Source: Rhodovulum sulfidophilum
GTDB lineage: Bacteria; Pseudomonadota; Alphaproteobacteria; Rhodobacterales; Rhodobacteraceae
Assembly (NCBI GenBank): GCA_003241785.1
Contig: QFPW01000006.1
Coordinates: 248,001 to 312,000 of the forward strand
DNA length: 64,000 nucleotides
Direction of reading: 5' to 3'
The position numbers and the translations under genes were made by a program. Shown here one piece after another: positions 27,167-36,345 of this stretch. The notes below the pieces were generated by a model. That model was not told the DNA's origin. It saw only the letters and a list, made by a program, of their open reading frames with translations, and ran no database searches. Numbering within the stretch: the stretch's first letter is position 1; each line of letters opens with the position of its first letter.

Positions 27167-28764
27167 GGCGGCGCGGGATCGGCCGGCGGCGCGACGAGGG
27201 CGCCGAGGCCGGCCCGCGCGGCGAGCCGGGCGAGCGGCGCGGGCAGCGGGCCGAGCGTCCGCTCGGCGAGCGGCAGAGCGGCGACCAGGAGCCCCGCGAG
27301 CAGGAGCGGGGCGGCGATCCACCGCAGGCGGCGGCGCAACCGCTCGCCCGGCGCGTAGACGTAGGGGATCGCCACCACCGGGCGGATCCCGAGCCGGCGC
27401 TCCATCCGCGCCGATCCCCGGAGCACGGGGTTCAGCATCTCGAGCAGCAGCGCGAGCCCGGCCGCGAGCGCGGCGCTGGCCCCGGCGCCGGCGACGACGA
27501 TCTTCTTGCGGCTCGACTGGACCGGGTATTCCGGCACCTCGGCCGGCTCGACCACCTGGAACCGCTCCGCGCTCTGGCTCGCCTCGAGATCGGCGCCGGT
27601 CCGCGCCTCGACATAGCGACGCGCGACATCGGTCTGGAGCGCGCGCAGCTCGGTCAGTTCGCGGGTCAGCGCGTCGAGCTCGATCGCAACCCGGGGCGTC
27701 TCGCGGATAGTGGCGTCGAAGGTCGCCCGCTGCGCCGCCATCTCGGCCCGCTGCGCGCCGAGCTGGTCGATCTGGCTCGACACCTGCTCGCGCTGGCGCC
27801 GGATCGCCGCGCGCCGGTCCTCGACCGGCCCGTCCGGCGCGGCGCCGGACTTCGGCGCCAGCAGCGCCCGGAGCGCGGCGATCTCCTCGCGCAGCCGGCG
27901 GATCTCGGGATGGCTCGGCGCGAGCGTGCCCTGCTTGCCGGCGAGGTCGAGCTCGAGGCCGCGCAGCCGGGCCTCGGCCGGATCGGCGGCGGCGGTGGCG
28001 TCGAGCGGCCGCTCGCCCCCGGCCGCGGCGTCGAGATCGGCGAGCTTCTCCTCGAGCTCCATGACGCGGCGGTCGATCTCGAGCATGTTCTCGCGCAGCC
28101 GGCCCGAGCTCGCGCGCCGCGCCTCGAGGCTCTCGGGCAGCGCCTCGGCGTGGAGGTTCTTGAAGGCGGCGACCTCGGCCTCCTTCGCCGCCACCGCCGC
28201 CCCGATCCGGGCGTTCTCGGCCTCGAAATAGGCGAGGGTGTCGCGGGCGCGGGTTTCGCGCACCGCGAGGTTCTGCGCCACCGCCTCGGTCGCGAAGTCG
28301 TTCGCGATCTCGGCCGCCTTCTCGGCGTCGCTCAGCGTGACCGCGATCGTGAAGGCGAAGAGGCCCGAGCCGCCGGCCCAGGGATTGGCCTGGCCGTTCG
28401 CGGTCGAGATGCTCTCGACCCGCGTCGCCCGCCGCAGCAATCCGGCCCGCGCGGCGCGCGACAGGCCCGGCGCGTCGAAGAGGTCGAGCCGGTCGACCAC
28501 CGCCTCGAGATTGTCCCGGGCCATCAGCCGCTCCTCGATCAGCTGCAGCCGCGCGGGGGCCGAGAGGGTGACGGTCGAACGGGCCAGCTCGTCGGAGATG
28601 CGCGGGCTCTCGACCAGGATCTTGGCCCGCGCCTCGTAGCTCGGCGCCTGGCGCAGCGCGACGAGGATGGCGACGAGCGTCCCGATCACCACGATGGGCA
28701 GCGCCACCGGCAGCCGCCGCCGCGCGAGCCGCGTGAGCTCGCCGATCATCTCCGTCGGGTCCAT
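27145..28764 (-). CDS. Wzz/GumC-type chain-length determinant protein
   Basis: 539 aa. First membrane helix PVALPIVVIGTLVAILVAL (~20-40), a periplasmic part with YEARAKILVESPRISDEL and long heptad-rich coiled coil, then a proline-rich EVPEYPVQSSRKKIVVAGAG second helix, and unusually a third hydrophobic stretch (WIAAPLLLAGLLVAALPLA) near the C-terminus. Controls length or export of polysaccharides in known cases. No kinase domain and no polysaccharide genes nearby. Start at 28764 (MDPTEMIGELTRLARRR) fits the family; its 3' end overlaps petR by 22 nt. Confidence 0.82.
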   Translation of the reverse strand: MDPTEMIGELTRLARRRLPVALPIVVIGTLVAILVALRQAPSYEARAKILVESPRISDELARSTVTLSAPARLQLIEERLMARDNLEAVVDRLDLFDAPGLSRAARAGLLRRATRVESISTANGQANPWAGGSGLFAFTIAVTLSDAEKAAEIANDFATEAVAQNLAVRETRARDTLAYFEAENARIGAAVAAKEAEVAAFKNLHAEALPESLEARRASSGRLRENMLEIDRRVMELEEKLADLDAAAGGERPLDATAAADPAEARLRGLELDLAGKQGTLAPSHPEIRRLREEIAALRALLAPKSGAAPDGPVEDRRAAIRRQREQVSSQIDQLGAQRAEMAAQRATFDATIRETPRVAIELDALTRELTELRALQTDVARRYVEARTGADLEASQSAERFQVVEPAEVPEYPVQSSRKKIVVAGAGASAALAAGLALLLEMLNPVLRGSARMERRLGIRPVVAIPYVYAPGERLRRRLRWIAAPLLLAGLLVAALPLAERTLGPLPAPLARLAARAGLGALVAPPADPAPPQSGASM

Positions 28765-29033
28765 TCGCCTGTTCCTCGGTTCTCCGGGCGCTCTGGCCGA
28801 GGATCGGGGGCGGGGGTTTAGAACTGGTGACCGCCGCGCCGCGCGACGCGGCCGGCTCGCGGAAAATTCGATAACAATTCCGACAGGGCCCATGTCGCGA
28901 ACGCTGACTTTCCATCGAAAACTCCATAGATTGGCGTCTTGCGTTTGCGATTGTCGTGTGAGGGCGCGACGGAACGCCCTCCGACCGCCGTTTCATTCGG
29001 ACGACGACCAGAACGAGGCGATTTCTGAGCGAG

Positions 29034-30332
29034 ATGTACCAGTCCCCGGTTTCCCCCCTGGCCGCGCCCGACTCCGGGCCGGACGACCCGCGCGAGACGC
29101 GCCCCGGACGGCGGACGCCGCGGCCGGGCGGGCGCCTCGGCCTCTTCCTGCTGCTGCTCGCGGCCGGGATCGGCGGCTACTGGTACTATTCCCGCGCCGA
29201 GGCGCCGGCGGTCCGGCCGCCGAGCGTCGCGGCGAGCCGCGGCGACGTCGAGGTCAGCGTGCTCGCGAACGGCATCCTGAAACCCTCGAAGCTCGTCGCG
29301 GTCGGCTCGCAGGCCTCCGGCCGCATCACCAGCCTGCCGGTCGCCGTGGGCGACACGATCAAGGCCGGCGACCTGATCGCGACGATCGATTCGACCCGGC
29401 AGGAGAACGACCTCCGGACCTCCGAGGCGTCGCTGGCGCAGATGCGCGCCCAGCTCGTCGAGAAGCAGGCGACGCTCCAGAACCAGAACCGCACGCTCGA
29501 GCGCCAGCGCACGCTGGCGAGCCGCAACACGATCGCCGCCTCCGACCTCGAGACCGCCGAGGCCAATGTCGCGGTCACCGAGGCGCAGATCGAGGCGACC
29601 AAGGCGCAGATCGAGGCGGCGCGGGTCGCGGTCGAGAGCGCGCGGGTCAATCTCGGCTATACGCGGATCACCGCGCCGATCAACGGCACCGTGCTCGCCG
29701 TCGTCGCGCAGCTGGGCCAGACGGTGAACGCGACCCAGTCCGCGCCGACCATCGTCGTGCTGGGCGATCTCTCGACCATGACGATCCACGCCGAGATCTC
29801 CGAGGCGGACGTGGTGCGCACCACCCCGGGCCAGCCGGTCTGGTTCACCATCCTCGGCGATCCCGACACGCCGCACGCGGCGACGCTGACCTCCATCGCG
29901 CCCGCGCCCGACAGCGTCGTCGACGACCAGAGCCTGACCGGCGAAAGCTCGGACACGAGCTCGACCGCCATCTACTACAACGGCGTCTTCACCGTGCCCA
30001 ATCCGGACGGGGAGCTCCGGACCTACATGACGGCCCAGGTCCGGATCGTGCTCGACAGCGCCCGGGACGTGCTGACGGTGCCCTCCGGGGCGCTCGGGGC
30101 GCGGGACGCGGACGGGCTGACCGAGGTCACGGTGCTGGGGCCCGACGGAGCCGCCGAGACGCGGCGCGTCGAGATCGGCCTCGACGACCGGCGGCTGGCC
30201 GAGGTCCGCTCGGGCCTCGCCGAGGGCGAGCGGGTGGTGATCGGCGGCGGTGTCGCGCTCAACTCGGCCCAGACCGAGGGCGCGGCGCGGCGCCAGGCGG
30301 CGCGGATGCCGCCGCCGCCGATGGGGTTCTGA
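29034..30332 (+). CDS. macA: MacA-like periplasmic adaptor (membrane fusion protein)
   Basis: 432 aa. One N-terminal membrane anchor (LGLFLLLLAAGIGGYWYY), a lipoyl half-motif VAVGDTIKAGDLIATID, a long coiled-coil hairpin (~residues 120-205), the second lipoyl half INGTVLAVVAQLGQTVNA, and beta-barrel domains with LGDLSTMTIHAEISEADV. It links MacB to an outer-membrane channel; no TolC gene is in the window. The macB start follows 5 nt after its stop. Confidence 0.9.
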   Translation: MYQSPVSPLAAPDSGPDDPRETRPGRRTPRPGGRLGLFLLLLAAGIGGYWYYSRAEAPAVRPPSVAASRGDVEVSVLANGILKPSKLVAVGSQASGRITSLPVAVGDTIKAGDLIATIDSTRQENDLRTSEASLAQMRAQLVEKQATLQNQNRTLERQRTLASRNTIAASDLETAEANVAVTEAQIEATKAQIEAARVAVESARVNLGYTRITAPINGTVLAVVAQLGQTVNATQSAPTIVVLGDLSTMTIHAEISEADVVRTTPGQPVWFTILGDPDTPHAATLTSIAPAPDSVVDDQSLTGESSDTSSTAIYYNGVFTVPNPDGELRTYMTAQVRIVLDSARDVLTVPSGALGARDADGLTEVTVLGPDGAAETRRVEIGLDDRRLAEVRSGLAEGERVVIGGGVALNSAQTEGAARRQAARMPPPPMGF

Positions 30333-30337
30333 GCGCC

Positions 30338-32380
30338 GTGAGCGAGCAGCGCTCCTTCGACGACCCGCGCCGGCCGGCGCGGCCGCCCGCGCGGCCCGCC
30401 GGCGCCGGCGCGCCCCTCCTGTCGCTGCGCGGCGTCACCCGCGCCTATCCCTCGGGCGACGAGACCGTCACCGTGCTGCGCGGCATCGACCTCGACATCG
30501 GCCGGGGCGAGATGGTGGCGATCATGGGCGCCTCGGGTTCGGGCAAGTCGACGCTGATGAACATCCTCGGCTGCCTCGATCGCCCGACCGCGGGCGATTA
30601 CGTGATCTCCGGACAGCACGTCGGCGTGCTCGATCCCGACGCGCTCGCGGCGCTCAGGCGCGAGCATTTCGGCTTCATCTTCCAGCGCTACCACCTGCTC
30701 CCCGAGCTGACCGCGCTCGGCAACGTCGAGATGCCGGCGATCTACGCCGGCGTGCCGGGGCCGGAGCGGCGGGCGCGGGCGCGCGAGCTTCTCGGCCGGC
30801 TCGGGATGGGACCCCGGCTCGGGCATCGCCCGGGCCAGCTTTCGGGCGGGCAGCAGCAGCGCGTCTCGATCGCGCGGGCGCTCATGAACGACGCCGAGAT
30901 CATCCTCGCCGACGAGCCGACCGGCGCGCTCGACAGCCACAGCGGCGAGGAGGTGCTGCGCATCCTCGAGGAACTGCACGCGGGCGGCCGGACCATCGTG
31001 CTCGTGACGCACGACCCGAAGGTCGCCGCGCGGGCCGAACGGGTGATCGAGGTCAGCGACGGCGAGATCGTCTCCGACACCCGCCGGCCGAAGCCGGGCA
31101 ACGTCGCGGTGCTGCCGGCCCGGGGCCGCGCCGGGCCGCGGGGCGCGGCCGCGGCCCCCGGCCTTCTCGGCGGCGCCGGGCTCTGGCTGGCGCGGCTGCG
31201 CGAGGCGTTCCGGATGGCGCTGCTCTCGATGGCGGCGCACCGGCTGCGCAGCTTCCTGACCATGCTCGGCATCATCATCGGCATCGCCTCGGTCGTGAAC
31301 GTCGTGGCGCTCGGCCGCGGCTCGCAGGAGCAGGTGCTGGCGAGCATCTCGAGCCTCGGGACCAACACGCTCGAGATCTTCCCCGGCCAGGACATGGGCG
31401 ACGTGCGCTCGGGGCGGATCAAGACGCTGGTGGCCGAGGACGCCGCCGCGCTGGGGCGCGAATCCTACGTGGTCGCGACGACGCCGACGGTGCTGAAGAC
31501 CGTCAACCTGCGCCGGGGCTCGGTCGAAGCGAGCGCGCAGGTGATCGGCGCGGGGGAGGGCTTCTTCGTCACCAAGGGCATCCTGCCCGCCAGCGGCGCC
31601 TTCTTCGACGCGGCCGACGTCGCGACGCGCGAGCAGGTCGCGGTGATCGACACCAACACGCGCGACCTGCTGTTCCCGGACGGCGAGGATCCGGTCGGCG
31701 CGGTGATCCTGGTCGGCCGGATGCCGGCGCGGGTGATCGGCGTGGCGCGGCGGCAGGCGAGCTTCGGCAACACCACCAACCCCGTGGTCTGGATGCCCTA
31801 TACCGCCGTGCAGACCCGGCTGATCGGCGACACCAGCCTGCGCAGCATCAACCTCCGGGTCGCCGACGATACCGACATGACCCAGGCGCAGCAGGCGGTC
31901 ACCGCGCTCCTGACCGCGCGGCACGGGGCGACGGATTTCTTCATCATCAACAACGACGATATCCGCCAGACGATCACGAGCACCGCGAACACGCTGGCGA
32001 TGCTGGTCGCGGCGATCGCGGTCATCTCGCTCGTCGTCGGCGGCATCGGGGTGATGAACATCATGCTGGTCTCGGTCAGCGAGCGCGTGTCCGAGATCGG
32101 CGTGCGGCTCGCGGTCGGCGGGCGGCGGGGCGACATCCTGCAGCAGTTCCTGGTCGAGGCGATCGTGCTCTGCCTCGTCGGCGGCGTGCTCGGCATCCTG
32201 ACCGCGCTCGGGATCGGCTGGGCGCTGTCGCTCGCCGGGGTGGGATTCTCGCTCTCCTATTCGACGACCGCGATGCTCGCCGCCGTCGGCAGCGCGACGG
32301 CGATCGGCGTGGTCTTCGGCTTCCTGCCGGCGCGCCGCGCCGCGCGGCTCGATCCGGTGGCGGCGCTGAGCGGCGCCTGA
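30338..32380 (+). CDS. macB: MacB-like ABC exporter (NBD plus FtsX-type membrane domain)
   Basis: 680 aa. N-terminal NBD with Walker A GASGSGKST, Q-loop IFQRYHLL, signature LSGGQQQRVSIARAL, Walker B ILADEPTGALD and switch His LVTHD; then four membrane helices around a large periplasmic domain (RLRSFLTMLGIIIGIASVVNV ... VGGIGVMNIMLVSV) typical of MacB mechanotransmitters. GTG start at 30338. Likely exports peptides, antibiotics or lipoproteins with MacA; the substrate is not predictable. Confidence 0.92.
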   Translation: MSEQRSFDDPRRPARPPARPAGAGAPLLSLRGVTRAYPSGDETVTVLRGIDLDIGRGEMVAIMGASGSGKSTLMNILGCLDRPTAGDYVISGQHVGVLDPDALAALRREHFGFIFQRYHLLPELTALGNVEMPAIYAGVPGPERRARARELLGRLGMGPRLGHRPGQLSGGQQQRVSIARALMNDAEIILADEPTGALDSHSGEEVLRILEELHAGGRTIVLVTHDPKVAARAERVIEVSDGEIVSDTRRPKPGNVAVLPARGRAGPRGAAAAPGLLGGAGLWLARLREAFRMALLSMAAHRLRSFLTMLGIIIGIASVVNVVALGRGSQEQVLASISSLGTNTLEIFPGQDMGDVRSGRIKTLVAEDAAALGRESYVVATTPTVLKTVNLRRGSVEASAQVIGAGEGFFVTKGILPASGAFFDAADVATREQVAVIDTNTRDLLFPDGEDPVGAVILVGRMPARVIGVARRQASFGNTTNPVVWMPYTAVQTRLIGDTSLRSINLRVADDTDMTQAQQAVTALLTARHGATDFFIINNDDIRQTITSTANTLAMLVAAIAVISLVVGGIGVMNIMLVSVSERVSEIGVRLAVGGRRGDILQQFLVEAIVLCLVGGVLGILTALGIGWALSLAGVGFSLSYSTTAMLAAVGSATAIGVVFGFLPARRAARLDPVAALSGA

Positions 32381-32495
32381 GCGCGAGGCGTCGCGCGCCG
32401 GGCCGTCACGCGAAGGTGACGCCGTTGTGCCTTCTCGCGGCCGCGAAATGGGGGAAAGGTCCCGGCTCGGCGTGGTCGCGATGGAGGCTCGGGGG

Positions 32496-33314
32496 ATGCG
32501 GTCGATGGGTGTGACGCTGCCGGTTCCCGTCCTGTTGGTCGCGGCCCTGCTCGGCGGGCCGGCCGCCTTCGCCTGCGGCGTGGACAGCGATTGCGCGATC
32601 GCCGGGGGCGACTATCGGATCGCGCTTCCGTCCGCGGCGGCCGATCCGCTCGGGGCGATCGTCTTCCTGCACGGCTCGGACGGATCGCCCGAGGACATCA
32701 TGGGCTTCGCCGCGCTGCGCGAGGTCGCCGACCGGCTTGGCGTCGCGCTGATCGCGCCGCGCGGGATCGATGGCGCCTGGCGGCTGCCCGACGCCTATCC
32801 CGGGCCGCGCGACGACGTGGCCTTCGTCGACGCGGTGGTCGCCGACGCCGAGGCGCGCCTCCCGATCGATCCCCAGCGGATCATGATCGCGGGCTTCTCG
32901 CTCGGCGCCTCGATGGCCTGGTACGTCGCCTGCGCCGAGGGCGACCGCTACGCCGGCTACGCCGCCGTCGCCGGCGCGTTCTGGGATCCCTACGTCGGGA
33001 GCTGCGCCACGCCGCTGCCCGAGCTCTTCCACGTGCACGGGCTCGCCGACGACGTGGTGCCGCTCGACGGGCTGATCGTGCCGGAGGGCGTCGAGGGCAG
33101 CCCCTGGCACAGCCTCGCGCTCCTGCGCGAATTCAGCGGCTGCGCGGGCGGGCTCGAGCCCGAGCCGTCCGACACGGCCGATCTCGACTGCGCGGCGCAG
33201 GTCTGCGGCGGCGCCACGCAGGAGATCTGCCTGCACCCCGGCGGCCACGGCGTCGACCCGCGCTGGATCGAGCGCGCCTGGCACCGGCTTGCGGCGATCA
33301 AGGGCTGGGAATGA
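32496..33314 (+). CDS. Exported alpha/beta hydrolase, PHB-depolymerase/LpqC-like
   Basis: 272 aa. Signal peptide to about residue 23 (VLLVAALLGGPAAFAC). Oxyanion region IVFLHGSDGSPEDIM, nucleophile elbow GFSLGAS, acid in HVHGLADDVVPL and His in LHPGGHGVDPRW, the pattern of poly(3-hydroxybutyrate) depolymerase-like esterases. Cysteine-rich for a periplasmic protein, suggesting disulphides. ATG 32496 is chosen for the GGAGG 9 nt upstream and for placing the signal peptide at the N-terminus. Natural substrate unknown. Confidence 0.8.
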   Translation: MRSMGVTLPVPVLLVAALLGGPAAFACGVDSDCAIAGGDYRIALPSAAADPLGAIVFLHGSDGSPEDIMGFAALREVADRLGVALIAPRGIDGAWRLPDAYPGPRDDVAFVDAVVADAEARLPIDPQRIMIAGFSLGASMAWYVACAEGDRYAGYAAVAGAFWDPYVGSCATPLPELFHVHGLADDVVPLDGLIVPEGVEGSPWHSLALLREFSGCAGGLEPEPSDTADLDCAAQVCGGATQEICLHPGGHGVDPRWIERAWHRLAAIKGWE

Positions 33315-33321
33315 GGTGGGT

Positions 33322-33395
33322 TGGAGCGGGTGAAGGGAATCGAACCCTCGTCACTTGCTTGGGAAGCAAAAGCTCTACCATTGAGCTACACCCGC
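33322..33395 (-). tRNA. tRNA-Gly (anticodon CCC)
   Basis: On the minus strand the sequence starts GCGGGTGTAGCTCAATGG and ends GGTTCGATTCCCTTC + ACCCGC + TCCA, with CCA encoded. The anticodon loop TTCCCAA gives anticodon CCC, reading GGG. All four stems pair (one T-G wobble in the anticodon stem). Confidence 0.95.
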
Positions 33396-33465
33396 GCCGT
33401 GAGTCCGGAGGTAGCGGCAAACGCGCCGCCGGTCAAGACGGGCGGCGCGGTCACGGCGCGGCGGT

Positions 33466-34305
33466 TCAGGTGCCCTGTTTCACGAAGGCGGCGAAGGCCT
33501 CCGCGTAGTCGGCGTGCCAGCGCGAGAGGGCGGGGCGGTTCTCGACCACGTCGCCCGCCGCCCAGAGCATCCGCCGCTCGTCGAGCGCGCGCGGCACGTC
33601 GTTGTCGGGGCAGAGGATGTAGAAGTCGCCCCGGTCGAGCGCCTCGAGCATGAAGTCGACGGTCTGTTCCGGCGTCCAGGCGGCCGCCGGCTTCTCGCTC
33701 CGGCCGCCGGCGGCGAGCGGGGTGAAGACGAAGCCGGGGATCAGCAGATGCGCGCTGATCGCGTGGCCCGGGCGGCCGCGCAGGTCATGCGCCAGCGCCT
33801 CGGCGAAGACCTTCACGCCGGCCTTCGAGACGTTGTAGGCCGGATCGCCCGGCGGGGTGGTGATGCCCTGTTTCGAGCCGGTGACGATCACGAGCCCGGG
33901 CCGCTCCCCCTCCCGCGCCAGCATCCCGGGCAGGAAGGCCTGCGCGCCGCGCACCACGCCCATGAGGTTGGTCGCGATCACGCGGTCCCAGGCCTCGGCC
34001 GGGCCGAGGACGCCGCTGCCGGGCTGGATGCCCGCGTTCAGCATCAGGACGTCGACGCCGCCGAACGCGGCGCGGGCGCGCGCCTCGAGCGCGGCGAGGT
34101 CCTCCACGCGGGTCACGTCGGTCTCGACCGTCAGCACGTCGCCGCCGATCGCGGCCGCGGCCGCGGCGAGCCGGTCGGCGCCGAGGTCGGCGACGCAGAC
34201 CTTGAGTCCGAGGCCGGCGAAGCGCCGCGCCGCGGCGAGGCCGATGCCGGAGGCGCCGCCGGTCACGACGGCGACCGCTCCGGGAACCAGGGCGGCGTGG
34301 GTCAT
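33466..34305 (-). CDS. Short-chain dehydrogenase/reductase
   Basis: 279 aa. NAD(P) motif VVTGGASGIGLAAARR, LMLNAGIQPGSG (NAG), a Ser-like VTGSKQ and active-site YNVSK. The acidic Asp in VCVADLGADR favours NAD over NADP. C-terminal segment DFYILCPDNDVPRALDERR is seen in several SDRs of unknown substrate. Single gene, no linked pathway. Confidence 0.88.
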   Translation of the reverse strand: MTHAALVPGAVAVVTGGASGIGLAAARRFAGLGLKVCVADLGADRLAAAAAAIGGDVLTVETDVTRVEDLAALEARARAAFGGVDVLMLNAGIQPGSGVLGPAEAWDRVIATNLMGVVRGAQAFLPGMLAREGERPGLVIVTGSKQGITTPPGDPAYNVSKAGVKVFAEALAHDLRGRPGHAISAHLLIPGFVFTPLAAGGRSEKPAAAWTPEQTVDFMLEALDRGDFYILCPDNDVPRALDERRMLWAAGDVVENRPALSRWHADYAEAFAAFVKQGT

Positions 34306-34388
34306 CTTTCCCTCCCTCGAAGACCGATCGCCGCTGATCTAGGCCCGCCTGGCCGCGATGGCCAGTCCGGAGCGCGGGAAAGCCGGCC

Positions 34389-34751
34389 TCAGGCGCGGGT
34401 GTCGCGCGTCGTCGCGGCCTGGCCGAGCTCGACCGGCCGGCCATCGGCCGAATAGGTGCGCAGCTCGCCCGCCGCGCGCCGGGCCCTTCCGAGCGTCTCG
34501 GCGGCGGCGCGCACGCCCGCGAGGCTCGCGAGCAGGAGGCGGCTGTTGCGCTCGGCCTTGGCCTTCACCTCGGCGAGGAAGGCCTCGCCCGGGCTTTCGC
34601 CGGTCAGCACCTCCTCGATCATCGCCTCGCGCCGCTCGACCAGCGCGGCGAGATCGCCGAGCGGTCCGTTCAGGATCACCCCGCGCTCCTGGTCGAGCAG
34701 GCGCAGCACCTTCTCCTGGCGCGCGCCGCCGCCGAAGAGATCGCCGATCAC
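34389..34751 (-). CDS. flgN: FlgN-like flagellar export chaperone
   Basis: 120 aa, all-helical: a first coiled segment (EKVLRLLDQERGVILNGPLGDLAALVERREAMIEEVL) and a second (FLAEVKAKAERNSRLLLASLAGV), the FlgN layout for binding hook-associated proteins. The family call rests on size, helix pattern and context, as FlgN is poorly conserved. Start is GTG 34751 within GTGA overlapping the flgJ stop, so translation is coupled. Confidence 0.65.
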   Translation of the reverse strand: MIGDLFGGGARQEKVLRLLDQERGVILNGPLGDLAALVERREAMIEEVLTGESPGEAFLAEVKAKAERNSRLLLASLAGVRAAAETLGRARRAAGELRTYSADGRPVELGQAATTRDTRA

Positions 34752-35047
34752 AGGCCCGCTCCCCGCGCCTTGAGGGCGTCGAAGATCCGCTCGGCGAGCC
34801 CCGCGCCGCCGCGCTCGGCGAGCTTGTTCGCGTATTGCTCGGTCAGGAAGCTCGCGAAGGCGTCCTCGCCCGCGCCGCCGCCGAAGGCCGCCGAGGTCTC
34901 GTTGAGCCCGCTCGCCTTCAGCATCTCGGCGAGGAAGCTCGCCTCGAAGGCCTCCGCCGCGTCCCGGGCGGCCGCGTCGGGGTCCGGCGCCGCGCCCGCG
35001 CCGCGCGACGTCGCGGTGGCGCGGGGGGTGAGGGGGGGTATGTCCAT
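34748..35047 (-). CDS. flgJ: Rod-binding protein FlgJ, N-terminal domain only
   Basis: 99 aa. Contains the FlgJ rod-binding core AAEAFEASFLAEMLKASGLNE and FLTEQYANKLAERGGAGLAERIFDAL; the muramidase domain of enteric FlgJ is absent, as usual in alphaproteobacteria. The start at 35047 follows AAGGAGG 5 nt upstream. Helps assemble the flagellar rod in the periplasm. Diverges from fliK. Confidence 0.85.
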   Translation of the reverse strand: MDIPPLTPRATATSRGAGAAPDPDAAARDAAEAFEASFLAEMLKASGLNETSAAFGGGAGEDAFASFLTEQYANKLAERGGAGLAERIFDALKARGAGL

Positions 35048-35164
35048 GGCTCCTCCTTGCCGGCGCCTGGCCGGGATCAAGGCGCCGAGGGTCGGGGGCC
35101 GGGCTTAACAATTCGTAAGGCCCGAGGGCGCAGAAACGGGCGGACAGATCCCGGAGGACCGCGC

Positions 35165-36331
35165 ATGAACGCCCCCGACCTCGGCTTTCTCGGCCCCGCG
35201 CGCCAGGCGCGGTCCGACGCGGCCCGCGACGCCCGGCTCGACGCCGGGCCCGCCGAGGCCCCGGCGCCGCCAGAGGATTTCGCGCGGATGGTCGCGCCCG
35301 CGGGCGACCCGCCGCGGCGTCCCGAAGCGAAGCCGCCCGCCGCGCCGGCCGCGGCCGAGGGCGGGATCGCCCCCTTCGACCCCGAGGCGCCCGCGCTTCC
35401 GGAGCCGGCGGCGCCGGCGGAACCGGGGGTCGAGGCCGCGCCCGAAGGGGCGGTGGCGGACGACCCGGCGGTGGTCACGCCCGAGGCCTTGCCTGGTCCG
35501 CCACCGCTCGATCCGCCGCCGGTGCGCGCGGCGGCGGGGGAGGGTGGCGAGGCCGCGGCGACGCTTCCCGAGGCGTTCGGGAGCGGGCCAGAGGCGCCTC
35601 GCGCCGCGACCCCGGGCGCCCCCGGCCCGGCGCGCGCGCCGGCGGAACCCGGGCCCGCCGCTTCCGCCGCTTCCGCCGCCGGCGCCGACGCGCCAGCCGC
35701 GCCGTTCGATGTTCCACCCGAGCGCTCCGCGCGGGGTGCCCCGTCGGCGCCGGACCCGGCGCGCGAGACAGCGCCCGAGCCGGCGTTGACCACCGAGGCG
35801 GCGGCGGCGGTCGACGCGCCCGCGCCCGATCCCGGCGGCGCCGATCCGTTCGGCGTCGCGCCGCCAGCGGTTCCCGCGGGGGCGGACACCGATCCAGCCG
35901 CCGCGCCCGCGCGCGCGCAGATCCGCGCCGCCGTCGATCCCCGGGCGGTGCTGGGCCAGATCACCGTGGCGCTCTCCGCCGGCGACGAATCCCGGCTCGA
36001 GATCCGGCTCGACCCGGCCGAGCTCGGCCGGGTGCGGATCGCGCTCGCGCGGACCGAGCGCGGCCTGCGGGCCACGGTCTCGGCCGAGCGTCCCGAGACG
36101 ATGGAGCTCCTGCGCCGCAACGCCGACGCGCTGACGCGCGAGCTCGCGGCGGCGGGGTTCGGATCGGTCTCGCTCGACATGTCCACGCGCGGCGACGATT
36201 TCGCCGGCGCGCGCGAGCCGCCCGGCGGCCGCCGCTTCGCGCTGGCGGCGCCGGAGGTCTCGGCCTCGGCGCCCGGCGGCGCCGCGCCGCCGCTCCGGGC
36301 CGGGGACGGCCCGCTCGACATCCGCCTCTGA
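35165..36331 (+). CDS. fliK: Flagellar hook-length control protein
   Basis: 388 aa. The first ~255 residues are Pro/Ala-rich and disordered, as in other FliK ruler segments. The C-terminal domain (VDPRAVLGQITVALSAGDES, LEIRLDPAELGRVRIAL, RLLRRNADALTREL-like helix) is the FliK export-switch domain. Start at ATG 35165; the long frame upstream shadows flgN/flgJ. Followed by flgD after 14 nt. Confidence 0.88.
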   Translation: MNAPDLGFLGPARQARSDAARDARLDAGPAEAPAPPEDFARMVAPAGDPPRRPEAKPPAAPAAAEGGIAPFDPEAPALPEPAAPAEPGVEAAPEGAVADDPAVVTPEALPGPPPLDPPPVRAAAGEGGEAAATLPEAFGSGPEAPRAATPGAPGPARAPAEPGPAASAASAAGADAPAAPFDVPPERSARGAPSAPDPARETAPEPALTTEAAAAVDAPAPDPGGADPFGVAPPAVPAGADTDPAAAPARAQIRAAVDPRAVLGQITVALSAGDESRLEIRLDPAELGRVRIALARTERGLRATVSAERPETMELLRRNADALTRELAAAGFGSVSLDMSTRGDDFAGAREPPGGRRFALAAPEVSASAPGGAAPPLRAGDGPLDIRL

Positions 36332-36345
36332 CCCCCGGAGAGCCC

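Noticed and set aside
28667..30337. N-terminal extension of the macB frame
   Set aside because: This part overlaps macA in another frame and has no domain; MacB begins at GTG 30338.
33315..33470. Integration site at tRNA-Gly
   Set aside because: No integrase, direct repeat of the tRNA 3' end or composition change nearby.
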